NCBI GenBank assembly: GCA_023412655.1
Contig: JAEYNH010000002.1
Span: forward strand, 1 to 37,182
Source of the DNA: Pseudomonadota bacterium
GTDB lineage: Bacteria; Pseudomonadota; Alphaproteobacteria; Caulobacterales; Caulobacteraceae
Length of the DNA: 37,182 nt
Reading direction: 5' to 3'
Shown: positions 24,879 to 33,481 of the stretch, piece by piece
Position numbering within the stretch: position 1 is the first letter of the stretch
Layout of the letters: the number at the start of each line of letters is the position of its first letter
Notes under the pieces: generated by a model
Databases searched by the model: none
The model's input: only the letters and a program-made list of their open reading frames with translations
What the model was told of the DNA's origin: nothing
Made by a program: the position numbers and the translations under genes

Positions 24879-26024
24879 ATGAGCTTTTCGGCGGTGGTGG
24901 TGGCGGCAGGATCCGGTCTGAGAGCGGGTCCGGGCGAGCCCAAGACGTGGCGCAGCCTGGGCGGGCGCCCCCTCGTGCGGTGGTCGGTCGAAGGGCTTTT
25001 GGCCGCCGGCGCGCGGGAGGTGGTGGTCGTGGTCGCCCGCGACAGACTGGCGCAGGTGGACGACGCCCTGGCCGGCCTGACGAACTGGCGCGCCGTGACC
25101 GGCGGAAAGACCCGGGCGGAATCCGTTCAGGCTGGACTCGCAGCGGTGACTGCAGACCGCAACCAGCCCGTCCTGATCCATGATGCGGCGCGGCCGTTCG
25201 TCACCCGGGCACACATCGACCCGCTGCTGGCCGCGCTGGAGGTTTCGGATGGGGCGATCCCCACCCTCCCCGTCCCAGACACGCTGAAGCGGGGCGAAGG
25301 CCTGGTGGACGAGACCGTGCCGCGGGACGGCCTGTGGCGCGCGCAGACCCCCCAGGCGTTCCGCTTCGCGCGGCTGAAAGCGGCCTACCGTCGCTGGCCG
25401 GCAGGCGAGGAGCCCACGGACGACGCCGCGGTGATGGAGCGCGCCGGCGGCGCTGTGGCCATGACGCCCGGCGATCCCATGCTGATGAAGCTGACCTATC
25501 CCCAGGACTTCCTGCTGGCTGAGCAGCTGGCGGGCGCCCGACGCATCGTGCGCATGGGCCAGGGCATCGACGCACACCGCTTCGGGCCGGGGGACGTCGT
25601 CTGGCTGTGCGGGGTCCGCATCCAGCACGACCTGGGGCTGATCGGCCACTCCGACGCCGACTGCGGTCTTCACGCCCTCACCGACGCGGTGCTGGGAGCC
25701 ATCGCCCAGGGCGATATCGGCGAGCATTTCCCACCCAGCGACCCGCGCTGGAAGGGGGCCTCCTCCGACCAGTTCCTAGTCCATGCGGTGAACCTCGTAG
25801 GCGCTGCGGGCGGACGCATCCTGAACGCCGATGTGACCCTGGTTTGCGAGCGACCCAAGATCCGTCCGCACCGCGACGCCATGCGCGAGCGCATCGCCGA
25901 GCTGCTAAGCCTGCCGGTCGACCGCGTCAGCGTGAAGGCCACCACCACCGAGGGCATGGGCTTCACAGGCCGCGAAGAAGGCCTGATGGCCCAGGCGGTG
26001 GTCTGCATCGAGACCCCGGCCTAG
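24879..26024 (+). CDS. ispDF: Bifunctional IspD/IspF isoprenoid enzyme
   Basis: Fusion of two MEP-pathway enzymes, 381 residues. The N-terminal IspD part (1 to about 220) has VVVAAGSGLRAGPGEPKTW and DAARPFV and makes CDP-ME from MEP and CTP. The C-terminal IspF part (from about 223) has MGQGIDAHRFGPGD with metal ligands D231 and H233, GHSDADCGLHALTDA, and KATTTEGMGFTGR, and forms the cyclodiphosphate. The fusion is typical of alpha- and some epsilonproteobacteria. It starts 90 bases from dusB on the opposite strand, so the region holds two divergent promoters, and it ends one base from the stop of the convergent spermidine-synthase-like gene. Confidence 0.96.
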   Translation: MSFSAVVVAAGSGLRAGPGEPKTWRSLGGRPLVRWSVEGLLAAGAREVVVVVARDRLAQVDDALAGLTNWRAVTGGKTRAESVQAGLAAVTADRNQPVLIHDAARPFVTRAHIDPLLAALEVSDGAIPTLPVPDTLKRGEGLVDETVPRDGLWRAQTPQAFRFARLKAAYRRWPAGEEPTDDAAVMERAGGAVAMTPGDPMLMKLTYPQDFLLAEQLAGARRIVRMGQGIDAHRFGPGDVVWLCGVRIQHDLGLIGHSDADCGLHALTDAVLGAIAQGDIGEHFPPSDPRWKGASSDQFLVHAVNLVGAAGGRILNADVTLVCERPKIRPHRDAMRERIAELLSLPVDRVSVKATTTEGMGFTGREEGLMAQAVVCIETPA

Positions 26025-26025
26025 G

Positions 26026-28314
26026 TCAGGGCAGCCACGTCCACCGCGTCTTGAGGTTGGCGTAGAGCGCTCCGGCCAGGTTCGTGTAGTCGTCCCGCCA
26101 GGGCCGCGCCAGGAAGGGGTTCGCCCGCTCCCAGCGCGGATCGGCGGCGAAGGACGCGAGCGCCGCGTCGTTGCGGGCGACGATCAGCACGTCTTCGGCC
26201 GACTCCCAGCTGCCCTGGGGGTCCTGCGCCGGTCGATAGGCCTGGACCAGCGCCCGACCGCCGGCGGCCCGCGCGACCGCCTGCGCCGGGCCCATCAGAT
26301 CGAGGTTCCGGTTGGACAGGTGCAGGATGATGACCCCGTCAGGCTTGAGCCGGGTCAAGTAGCCCTGGATCGCTTCCACCGTCAGCAGATGCGCCGGAAC
26401 GGCGTCGGACGAGAAGGCGTCGATGAGCAGCACATCGAAGGTGTCCGCGGGCTGTTGGGCCAGGGTCAGCCGGGCGTCGCCGATCACAAAGTCGACTTGG
26501 CCCTGGGCGCACGCGGTGGTGTAGGTGAAGTAGCGCGGATCGGTGGCGATGCGCTGCACCAACGGATCGATCTCGAAGAACGTGAGGTGGTCTCCCGGCC
26601 GGGTGTAGGCCGCGACCGAACCGGTGCCTAGACCCACCGTGCCGATCCGCAGCGCCGGGTTCTGCTCGCGCTTGCCGTCGAAGACCTGCCCGATCGGGGT
26701 GCGCGGCGTGTAGTACACCAGCGGATTGCACGCATAGGCCGGATTGAGCGATTGGGCCCCGTGCAGCGTCGTGCCGTGGGCAAGCATGCGCACCTCGCCG
26801 CCCAGGCTGGAGACGTAGGTCTGTGACAGGCGCATGACCCCGAAGAAGCTGCGCCAGCTCTGCCGCGTGTCGGTCCGGTCGGCGGCGGCTTCGGCGGCGA
26901 AGGACAGGACGGCCACAACCAGGAAGAAGAAGAGCGCCCGTGAACGGACCAGGAAGGCGCAGATCACCGACAGGGCCAGGAGTCCCTTCATCCCCATGTC
27001 GAAGAGCTCGGACTGGTCGAAGGCGCCGACGACGCTCTCCGAGGTGACGCGGGAGCCTACGGAGCCCAGCAGGACCGGCATGGCGGCCGCAGCCAGGATG
27101 CCCACCACGAGTAGCACCCAGGCGCCCGGCTCCACCCTGTTCAGCCGGCCCCAGGGGCGCGCCAGGCAGGCCAGGGCCAGCACCAGGGGATATTCCCAGA
27201 CGTTGTTGAAGACCACGGGCGCCAGGAAGGCGTTGAAGGCGCCGCCCACCACGCCGCCGATGGAGAGGCAGAGGTAGAACTCGGTGAGATAGGCCGGATC
27301 CGGTCTCCGGGCCACCAGCCGCTGGTGGCACATCAGGGCGGTGAGGAAGAACGCGGCCAGGTGGATGAAGAACTGAAGGACGAAGTTGGTCGACTTGAAC
27401 GGCAGGAACGCCGCGCAGGCGGCCAGGGCCGCGGCCTGAAGCACAAGGGTCAGTTGCGGTGAGATCAGCGGCCGCGCCTGGAAGGCGATGATGAAGGTCA
27501 GCAGGTACAGCGCCAGGGGCAGCACCCACAGGAACGGCGCCGAGGCCACGTCAGTGGTCAGGTAGGCGGTCACGCCCAGCATCAGGCTGGCCGGGATGGC
27601 GGCGAGCCCAATCCAGGTGAGACGGTCCATCCAGGTGGGCGGCGCGGCGTCCGCCTTCGCGACGACCTGCGCGTCCGCCACCGGGCCACGGGTGGCCATG
27701 AAGCCGAGGGTCGCCATCAGCAGGAGGAACCCGACGTAGGCCGCGGTCCAGCCGTATCGTTGCTCGGCCAGGGTCAGCGCCGGTTCGACCACCACGGGAT
27801 AGGCGAGCAGCGCCAGCAGACTGCCCAGGTTACTGGCGGCGTACAGCACGTAGGGCTCACGCCCCTCGGCCTGCCCCACCGTGCGGGCGTACCAGGCCTG
27901 CACTAGCGGTGCGGTGGCCGAGAGGATGGCGAAGGGCGCGCCGATCGAGAGGCCGAGCACCGCCAGGAGCCACAGGTTCGGGTGCTCGGAGGACGGCGGG
28001 CCGGCCAGGCCGTTCACCCTCAGCGGCAGCGCCACCGCGGCGACGAGCAGGGCAGCCACATGCACCATCGCCTGCCTCCGGACCGAGGTGATCCTCTGCA
28101 GGGCGTGGGCGTAGAAGTAGCCGACCAAGAGGGCGATCTGAAAGAACGCCATGCTGGTGTTCCAGACCGAGGGGCTGCCGCCCAGGAGGGGCAACACCAG
28201 CTTGGCCACCATGGGCTGCACGAGGAACACCAGCGCGGCGCTGTAGAAGGTGGTCACGGCGAACAACGCAGGCGGCGCATAGGCGGATCGCGAGGTGGCG
28301 GCGAGCGTGGTCAT
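26026..28314 (-). CDS. Fused MFS-type membrane protein / spermidine-synthase-like protein
   Basis: A 762-residue protein with roughly 500 hydrophobic N-terminal residues holding over ten membrane segments, followed by a C-terminal class I SAM-fold domain like that of spermidine synthases: RIGTVGLGTGSVAAY (near residue 555), FFEIDPLVQRIA, DFVIGDARLTLAQQ and DVLLIDAFSSDAVPAHLLTVEA. Fused proteins of this kind are widespread and their substrates are unknown; a role in polyamine synthesis is not shown. ATG 28314 starts with LAATSRSAYAPPALFAVTTFY just before the first hydrophobic segment. The frame is open farther upstream to 28797, but only as an antisense shadow of the next gene. Confidence 0.85.
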   Translation of the reverse strand: MTTLAATSRSAYAPPALFAVTTFYSAALVFLVQPMVAKLVLPLLGGSPSVWNTSMAFFQIALLVGYFYAHALQRITSVRRQAMVHVAALLVAAVALPLRVNGLAGPPSSEHPNLWLLAVLGLSIGAPFAILSATAPLVQAWYARTVGQAEGREPYVLYAASNLGSLLALLAYPVVVEPALTLAEQRYGWTAAYVGFLLLMATLGFMATRGPVADAQVVAKADAAPPTWMDRLTWIGLAAIPASLMLGVTAYLTTDVASAPFLWVLPLALYLLTFIIAFQARPLISPQLTLVLQAAALAACAAFLPFKSTNFVLQFFIHLAAFFLTALMCHQRLVARRPDPAYLTEFYLCLSIGGVVGGAFNAFLAPVVFNNVWEYPLVLALACLARPWGRLNRVEPGAWVLLVVGILAAAAMPVLLGSVGSRVTSESVVGAFDQSELFDMGMKGLLALSVICAFLVRSRALFFFLVVAVLSFAAEAAADRTDTRQSWRSFFGVMRLSQTYVSSLGGEVRMLAHGTTLHGAQSLNPAYACNPLVYYTPRTPIGQVFDGKREQNPALRIGTVGLGTGSVAAYTRPGDHLTFFEIDPLVQRIATDPRYFTYTTACAQGQVDFVIGDARLTLAQQPADTFDVLLIDAFSSDAVPAHLLTVEAIQGYLTRLKPDGVIILHLSNRNLDLMGPAQAVARAAGGRALVQAYRPAQDPQGSWESAEDVLIVARNDAALASFAADPRWERANPFLARPWRDDYTNLAGALYANLKTRWTWLP

Positions 28315-28392
28315 GCGGTTTTCCGGCCCTTGATCGAAGCGGAACTTCAGGTGCTTGTGGGCGCGCGACAACCCCAAAGAGGTCCGGCCCTC

Positions 28393-28884
28393 ATGTTCCC
28401 TCTTGAGATCGTCACTCTGGCGCGGCTGCTGATTGACGAGGCGCGGGAGCGATCCTTGCGAATCGTCACCGCCGAAAGCTGCACGGGCGGCCTGGTGGCC
28501 GGCGCCATCGCCTCGATCCCGGGGGCATCTGATGTCCTCGAGCGGGGCTTCGTGACCTATTCGAACCGGGCCAAGCAGGAGCTTCTCGGCGTTCCGGGCG
28601 ACCTGATCGCCGATCTCGGCGCGGTGTCGGAACCCGTGGCCCGGATGATGGCCGAAGGCGCGCTGGACGCCTCGAACGCCCACCTCGCCGTCTCGATCAC
28701 GGGGATCGCCGGGCCGGGTGGCGGCACGCCGATGAAGCCGGTGGGCACGGTGCACATCGCCACCGCACGCACCAACGAGCGTATCCTGCACCGGCACGAA
28801 CTGTTCGAGTTCGAGACCCGCGAGGAGATCCAGATGGCCGCTGTGCAGTCAGCGTTGCAGGCGCTGCGGGACCGTCTGAGCTAG
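28393..28884 (+). CDS. pncC: CinA C-terminal domain protein (nicotinamide-nucleotide amidase)
   Basis: A 163-residue stand-alone CinA C-terminal domain, homologous to the PncC amidase that converts NMN to nicotinate mononucleotide. The nucleophile motif AESCTGGLVAG is at about residues 27-37, followed by GFVTYSNRAKQELLGV and the glycine-rich GIAGPGGGTPMKPVGTV. No N-terminal COG1058 half is present, as in many proteobacteria. ATG 28393 has an AGAGG about ten bases upstream. It is read divergently from the membrane/spermidine-synthase gene and convergently with the COQ10-like gene, and it shares a CTAG with the latter at their stops. Confidence 0.9.
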   Translation: MFPLEIVTLARLLIDEARERSLRIVTAESCTGGLVAGAIASIPGASDVLERGFVTYSNRAKQELLGVPGDLIADLGAVSEPVARMMAEGALDASNAHLAVSITGIAGPGGGTPMKPVGTVHIATARTNERILHRHELFEFETREEIQMAAVQSALQALRDRLS

Positions 28885-29354
28885 CCGGGCGAGATTTCCG
28901 GCTGGGGCGCGCCGTAGAGTTCTGCGGCGCGGGCTTCGAAACAGCCCATCAGCCGTTCGACGGCATGGTGGAAGTTGGCCTTGAGCAGGCCCTCCAGCAG
29001 CCGCGACTTGAACTGGAACTCGATGTCGAACTCGATGCGCGTGCCCGCCGGGCCCGCATCGATGAACCGCCAGCGGTTCACCAGCTTGCGGAACGGCCCC
29101 GACAGCAGGCTGACGTCGATCTGCTTGTTCACGGAATCGCGCCTGACCCGGGTGGCGAACCTTTCCTTCAGGAAGGCGAATCCCACGCTGGCCTCGGCGT
29201 CGAGGCTATCCACCTCGTCGCTGAGGGCGCGGGCGTTCCAGGTCCGCAGGCCGGTGATCCAGGGGACGAACTCGGGATAGCGCGCAACGTCGCCCACCAA
29301 GCTGAACAGCTGGTCAGGCGTGTAGGGCAGCTGCTTGGAGACGTGGTGCCGCAC
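28881..29354 (-). CDS. COQ10/RatA-type START-domain protein
   Basis: A 157-residue START/Bet v1-like lipid-binding protein of the family holding mitochondrial COQ10 and bacterial RatA. The family start HHVSKQLPYTPDQLFSLVGDVARYPEFVPW is visible, followed by FLKERFATRVRRD, and FKSRLLEGLLKANFHHAVERLMGCFEARA in the C-terminal helix. In proteobacteria such proteins bind ubiquinone or prenyl lipids and may support respiration; the proposed toxin action of RatA is less certain. The start is GTG at 29354, six bases after the lipA stop, so it is coupled to lipA. Confidence 0.88.
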   Translation of the reverse strand: MRHHVSKQLPYTPDQLFSLVGDVARYPEFVPWITGLRTWNARALSDEVDSLDAEASVGFAFLKERFATRVRRDSVNKQIDVSLLSGPFRKLVNRWRFIDAGPAGTRIEFDIEFQFKSRLLEGLLKANFHHAVERLMGCFEARAAELYGAPQPEISPG

Positions 29355-29360
29355 GGGTGG

Positions 29361-30320
29361 TCAGGCGGCCGCTTCCTTGGCCCGGCGCGCAGCCTGCAGC
29401 CGCGCGAAGTCCTCGCCAGCGTGGTGCGAGGACCGGGTAAGCGGGCTGGCCGAGACCATCAGGAACCCCTTGGCGCGGGCGATCTCCTCCAGGGCGCGGA
29501 ACTCGTCCGGGTGCACGAAGCGATCGATGGCGGCGTGCTTGCGCGTGGGCTGCAGGTATTGCCCGATGGTGATGAAGTCGACGCCCGCGGAACGCATGTC
29601 GTCCATCACCTGCATCACCTCCTCCTTGGTCTCCCCGAGGCCGACCATGATGCCCGACTTGGTGAACTGGACGGGGTCGCGTTCCTTCACCCGCTCCAGC
29701 AGCCGAAGAGAGTGATAGTAGCGAGCGCCCGGCCGGATCGAGAGGTACAGGCGCGGCACGGTCTCCAGGTTGTGGTTGAAGACGTCGGGTCCGGCGTCGA
29801 TCACCGACTCCAGCGCCGCGATCGGTTTGCGCGCGAAATCCGGGGTCAGGATCTCGATTGTGGTGGCGGGCGAGGCCGCCCGGATGGCCCGGATGGTCTC
29901 AACAAAATGCTGGGCTCCGCCGTCGGCGAGGTCGTCGCGGTCCACCGAGGTGATGACCACGTGCTTGAGGCCCATTTTCGCCGTCGCCTCGCCCACCCGG
30001 GCGGGCTCGCCCAGGTCCAGCGGCAGCGGCTTGCCGGTCGCCACGTTGCAGAACGCGCAGGCCCGGGTGCAGGTCTCGCCCATGATCATGAAGGTGGCGT
30101 GGCTCTTGTCCCAGCACTCACCGATGTTGGGGCAGCCGGCTTCCTCGCACACGGTGACGAGCCGGTTCGTTTTCACGATCTCGCGCGTAGCCATATAGCC
30201 CGGCGAGCCGGGCGCACGGACCCTGAGCCAATCCGGCTTCTTCAGGATCGGCGTGTCGGGTTTCGCCTGCTTCTCGGGATGGCGCGGACGCGCGCCCACG
30301 GTGTCGATGACCACGGCCAT
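29361..30320 (-). CDS. lipA: Lipoyl synthase
   Basis: Radical-SAM enzyme inserting two sulphurs into octanoyl-lysine domains to make lipoyl groups, 319 residues. Both iron-sulphur motifs are seen: an auxiliary cluster with C58, C63 and C69 (CEEAGCPNIGECW) and the radical-SAM cluster C84, C88 and C91 (CTRACAFC). The C-terminal part includes the ERVKERDPVQFTKSGIMVGLGE block. It likely serves the pyruvate dehydrogenase E1-beta and E2 lipoyl domains encoded about 5 kb away. It is followed by the COQ10-like gene. ATG 30320 gives the standard start, and the 154-base gap to the next divergent gene probably holds its promoter. Confidence 0.96.
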   Translation of the reverse strand: MAVVIDTVGARPRHPEKQAKPDTPILKKPDWLRVRAPGSPGYMATREIVKTNRLVTVCEEAGCPNIGECWDKSHATFMIMGETCTRACAFCNVATGKPLPLDLGEPARVGEATAKMGLKHVVITSVDRDDLADGGAQHFVETIRAIRAASPATTIEILTPDFARKPIAALESVIDAGPDVFNHNLETVPRLYLSIRPGARYYHSLRLLERVKERDPVQFTKSGIMVGLGETKEEVMQVMDDMRSAGVDFITIGQYLQPTRKHAAIDRFVHPDEFRALEEIARAKGFLMVSASPLTRSSHHAGEDFARLQAARRAKEAAA

Positions 30321-30474
30321 AGGGCCTAGATCGTCCTTCGCGGCCTAAGGATCAAGCTCGGATCGGGCGCGTCCCGTCTCTGCCATGCCGCTCACACACT
30401 GTTACCGATCTTTTCTTCGGCAACACTGACGGTTAGGCTTCCGTTCAACGACAACAGTCCGGGAGGGCGCGCCT

Positions 30475-32028
30475 TTGCGTCCATTCGACAGCGCCCAGGC
30501 GCAGTCCTCCATCTTCGACGCCCTCATCGACGCGTCGAAAACCTATGGGGCCAAGAAGCCGATCCTGGAGGACCAGGAGCGCAACCCGCTCAGCTACACC
30601 GACCTCATTCGGGCCTCGTTCGCTCTCGGCCGTAAACTGGCGGGGACGACGAAGAGGGGCGAGCGGGTCGGCGTCATGCTGCCCTCCAGCGCCGGCGGCG
30701 TGGTGACCTTCTTCGCCCTGCACGCATTCGGCCGCGTGCCGACCATGCTGAACTTCACGGCGGGCATCCGGAATCTGCGCGCGGCCTGCGAGTTGGCGGG
30801 AATCGAGCGGGTGCTCACGTCCCACCGCTTCGTCGAGCAGGGCAAGCTGCACGACCTGGTCGACGCCTTGGAGAGCAAGGCGCAGATAACCTACTTGGAG
30901 GACGTACGTGCGACCATCGGCCTGGGGGACAAGCTGTTCGCCGCCGCCGCCGGAGCCTTCCCCAAGCAGTTCCGGACTCCTGTCGCGCCCACGGATCCGG
31001 GTGTGATCCTCTTCACCTCAGGCAGCTTCGGCGCGCCGCGTGGGGTGGTGCTGTCCAACGCCAACCTGATCGCCAACTGCCACCAGATCGCGGCCCACAT
31101 CGCGCTGGATCCAAACTGGGTGTTCTTCAACCCTCTGCCGATCTTTCACGTCTTCGGCCTGACCGGTGGGGCGCTTCTGCCGGTCCTCACCGGCATGAAG
31201 GCCTTCCAGTACCCCTCGCCGCTCCACACCAAGCAGATCCCCCCGCTGATCAAGGACAGCAAGGCGGCGGTGCTTCTGGCCACCGACACCTTCGTGAACC
31301 AATACGCCCGGGCGGCCGAGGCCGACGAGCTGGCGGGCCTGAATTTCGTGGTCTGCGGGGCCGAGAAGGTCCGCGAGGAGACCCACAACCTCATCGCCGA
31401 GAAGTTCGGCCCGATCCCGCTGCTGGAGGGCTATGGCGCCACCGAAGCTTCGCCGGTTATCGCGGTCAACAAGCCCACCGACAACCGACGCGGTACGGTG
31501 GGGGGCCTGCTGCCCGGCATCGAAGCCAAGCTGGAACCCGTGGAGGGCATCGTGGGCGGCGGCAAGCTGCTGGTGCGCGGTCCAAACATCATGTCCGGCT
31601 ACCTGCGTCCTGACGGTTCGCTGGAACCTCCGACCGACGGCTGGCACGACACCGGCGACGTAGTCTCGATGACGGACGACGCCTGGATCAAGATCCTCGG
31701 ACGCGTGAAGCGCTTCGCCAAGGTGGGGGGCGAGATGGTCTCGCTCACCGCAGCGGAGGACCTCGCCGCCGCCGTCTGGCCGGACTGCCGGCATGCGGTG
31801 GTGGCCATGCCCGATGCGAAGAAGGGCGAGCGGCTGATCCTGGTCACCGACCGGCGGGATGCCGAGGCGGCGCCCCTGCTCAGCCATGCCCAGAAGATCG
31901 GCGCACCCGAACTCGCCGTGCCGCGAAAGATCATCCGCGTTCCGGAGATCCCCGTGCTGGGCACGGGCAAGACCGACTACGTCGCCCTGCAACGAATCGT
32001 GGAAGCTGAACTGCGGCGAGCCGCCTAG
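30475..32028 (+). CDS. Stand-alone Aas-type acyl-ACP synthetase / AMP-ligase
   Basis: A 517-residue ANL-family adenylate-forming enzyme. Adenylation motif TSGSFGAPRG is at 181-190, GYGATEASPVIAVN near 322, GWHDTGDVV, GRVKRFAKVGGEMVSL, and catalytic-lysine tail GTGKTDY (about K499). The central segment FFNPLPIFHVFGLTGG with PSPLH closely resembles the C-terminal half of Aas, which activates fatty acids to acyl-ACP for lysophospholipid reacylation. The N-terminal PlsC-type acyltransferase half of Aas is missing, and the usual Lys of the TSGS motif is Arg. The start is TTG 30475 with GGGAGGG about eight bases upstream. It is divergent from lipA and convergent with lpdA. Confidence 0.85.
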   Translation: MRPFDSAQAQSSIFDALIDASKTYGAKKPILEDQERNPLSYTDLIRASFALGRKLAGTTKRGERVGVMLPSSAGGVVTFFALHAFGRVPTMLNFTAGIRNLRAACELAGIERVLTSHRFVEQGKLHDLVDALESKAQITYLEDVRATIGLGDKLFAAAAGAFPKQFRTPVAPTDPGVILFTSGSFGAPRGVVLSNANLIANCHQIAAHIALDPNWVFFNPLPIFHVFGLTGGALLPVLTGMKAFQYPSPLHTKQIPPLIKDSKAAVLLATDTFVNQYARAAEADELAGLNFVVCGAEKVREETHNLIAEKFGPIPLLEGYGATEASPVIAVNKPTDNRRGTVGGLLPGIEAKLEPVEGIVGGGKLLVRGPNIMSGYLRPDGSLEPPTDGWHDTGDVVSMTDDAWIKILGRVKRFAKVGGEMVSLTAAEDLAAAVWPDCRHAVVAMPDAKKGERLILVTDRRDAEAAPLLSHAQKIGAPELAVPRKIIRVPEIPVLGTGKTDYVALQRIVEAELRRAA

Positions 32029-32074
32029 CACCTCGCGACGAGGGACCGCCGCGAGCCCGATCTCAGCGGGGGCT

Positions 32075-33481
32075 TCAGATGTGCAGCGCGCGGCCGTACG
32101 CGTCGAGCGCGGACTCGTGCATGGCCTCGCTCATGGTGGGGTGCGGGAAGACCGTCGCCTGGATCTCGGCCTCGGTGGCTTCCAGGGTCATGGCCAGGGC
32201 GAAGCCCTGGATCATCTCGGTGACCTCGTGCCCCACCATGTGGGCGCCGACCAGGGCCCCCGTCTTGCCGTCGAAGATGGTTTTCACCATCCCATCGACC
32301 TCGCCCGCGGCCACTGCCTTGCCGTTCACACGGAAGGGGAAGCGACCCACCTTGGGCTCCAAGCCCTGCTCCTTGGCCTGGGCCTCGGTAAGCCCGACAG
32401 AGGCCACCTGCGGGGTGGTGTAGGTGCAGCCCGGGATGGGTGCAGTGAGGTTCGTGGGCTTCAGGCCCGCGATGTGCTCGACGCAGTGCACCCCTTCGTG
32501 GCTGGCCTTGTGGGCGAGCCAGGGCGGGCCGGCCACATCGCCGATGGCGTAAAGGCCGGGAACGCCGGTGGCGCCATGCTGGTCGGTGACGATGTGGGTC
32601 TTCTCGACCTTCACGCCCAGCGCCTCCAGGCCCAGATCCTCGACGTTGCCGACGATGCCGATCGCGACGATGCAGACGTCGGCGTTCAGGGTCTCAGCCT
32701 TGCCGTCCGCCTCGACCTCCAGGCTGACGCCGTTCTTGGTCTTGGTCAGCTTCTTCACATTGGCTGGAACACGGAATTTGATGCCGCGCCTTTCGAAGGA
32801 CTTGCGGGCGGTCTTCGAGATCTCCTCGTCCTCGACGGGCAGGATACGCGGCATCATCTCGATGACCGTCACCTCCGAACCGAGCGCCCGGTAGAAGCTG
32901 GCGAACTCCATGCCGATGGCGCCCGAGCCCACCACCACGAGCGACTTCGGCGCCGCCTTCGGCACGAGGGCCTCCCGATAGGTCCAGACGCGTTCGCCGT
33001 CCGGCTCCAGCCCGATGGCCGGGACTGTCCGGGCCCGGGCGCCGGTGGCGAGGATCACGTGCTTGGCGGTCAGGGTGCGCGAGCCGCCGCCGTTCAGGCC
33101 GACGACGACCTTTGGCGCGGAGGAGCCCTTCTCGAGCTTGGCCACACCGGAAACCACCTCGATCTTGTGCTTCTTCATCAGGAAGGTGACGCCCGAGTTC
33201 ATCTGGGCGGCGACCTTGCGCGAACGTTGCACGATGCCGTCGAAGTCGAAGCCGCGCTTCTCGATCGCCAGGCCGTAGTCCTTCAGGTGGTCGAGCTGCT
33301 CGTAGACCTCGCCAGACTTCAGTAGCGCCTTGGTGGGAATGCAGCCCCAGTTCAAACAGATGCCGCCGAGTTCGGCCCGCTCCACGATGGCGGTCTTGAA
33401 GCCGAGCTGCGAAGCACGGATTGCCGTTACGTAACCACCCGGGCCCGAGCCCACCACGACCACGTCGAACGCATCAGACAT
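32075..33481 (-). CDS. lpdA: Dihydrolipoyl dehydrogenase (E3)
   Basis: FAD-linked E3 of the pyruvate dehydrogenase complex, reoxidising dihydrolipoyl groups to make NADH; 468 residues. The FAD motif GSGPGGYV (11-18), redox-active cysteines C42 and C47 in ICLNWGCIPTKALL, the NAD-binding GSGAIGMEFASFY, and the C-terminal HPHPTMSEAMHE catalytic His-Glu pair are present. The ATG at 33481 overlaps the gpx stop by one base; an in-frame extension upstream lies inside gpx and is not likely. It ends the pdhB-GFA-pdhC-gpx-lpdA transcript. The 46-base gap to the convergent ligase gene has no good terminator. Confidence 0.96.
   Translation of the reverse strand: MSDAFDVVVVGSGPGGYVTAIRASQLGFKTAIVERAELGGICLNWGCIPTKALLKSGEVYEQLDHLKDYGLAIEKRGFDFDGIVQRSRKVAAQMNSGVTFLMKKHKIEVVSGVAKLEKGSSAPKVVVGLNGGGSRTLTAKHVILATGARARTVPAIGLEPDGERVWTYREALVPKAAPKSLVVVGSGAIGMEFASFYRALGSEVTVIEMMPRILPVEDEEISKTARKSFERRGIKFRVPANVKKLTKTKNGVSLEVEADGKAETLNADVCIVAIGIVGNVEDLGLEALGVKVEKTHIVTDQHGATGVPGLYAIGDVAGPPWLAHKASHEGVHCVEHIAGLKPTNLTAPIPGCTYTTPQVASVGLTEAQAKEQGLEPKVGRFPFRVNGKAVAAGEVDGMVKTIFDGKTGALVGAHMVGHEVTEMIQGFALAMTLEATEAEIQATVFPHPTMSEAMHESALDAYGRALHI

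Noticed and set aside
28315..28797. N-terminal extension of the membrane/spermidine-synthase protein by 161 residues
   Set aside because: The extension is antisense to the CinA-domain gene, lacks motifs and precedes the natural hydrophobic start at 28314.
28965..30329. A 454-codon + strand frame opposite lipA and the COQ10-like gene
   Set aside because: Antisense shadow; the - strand genes carry exact cluster motifs.
32032..32055. CTCGCG and CGCGAG hairpin between the ligase and lpdA as a bidirectional terminator
   Set aside because: Only six base pairs, a 12-base loop and no T-run on either side.
31859..33325. A 488-codon + strand frame opposite lpdA
   Set aside because: Antisense shadow without motifs; lpdA is certain.
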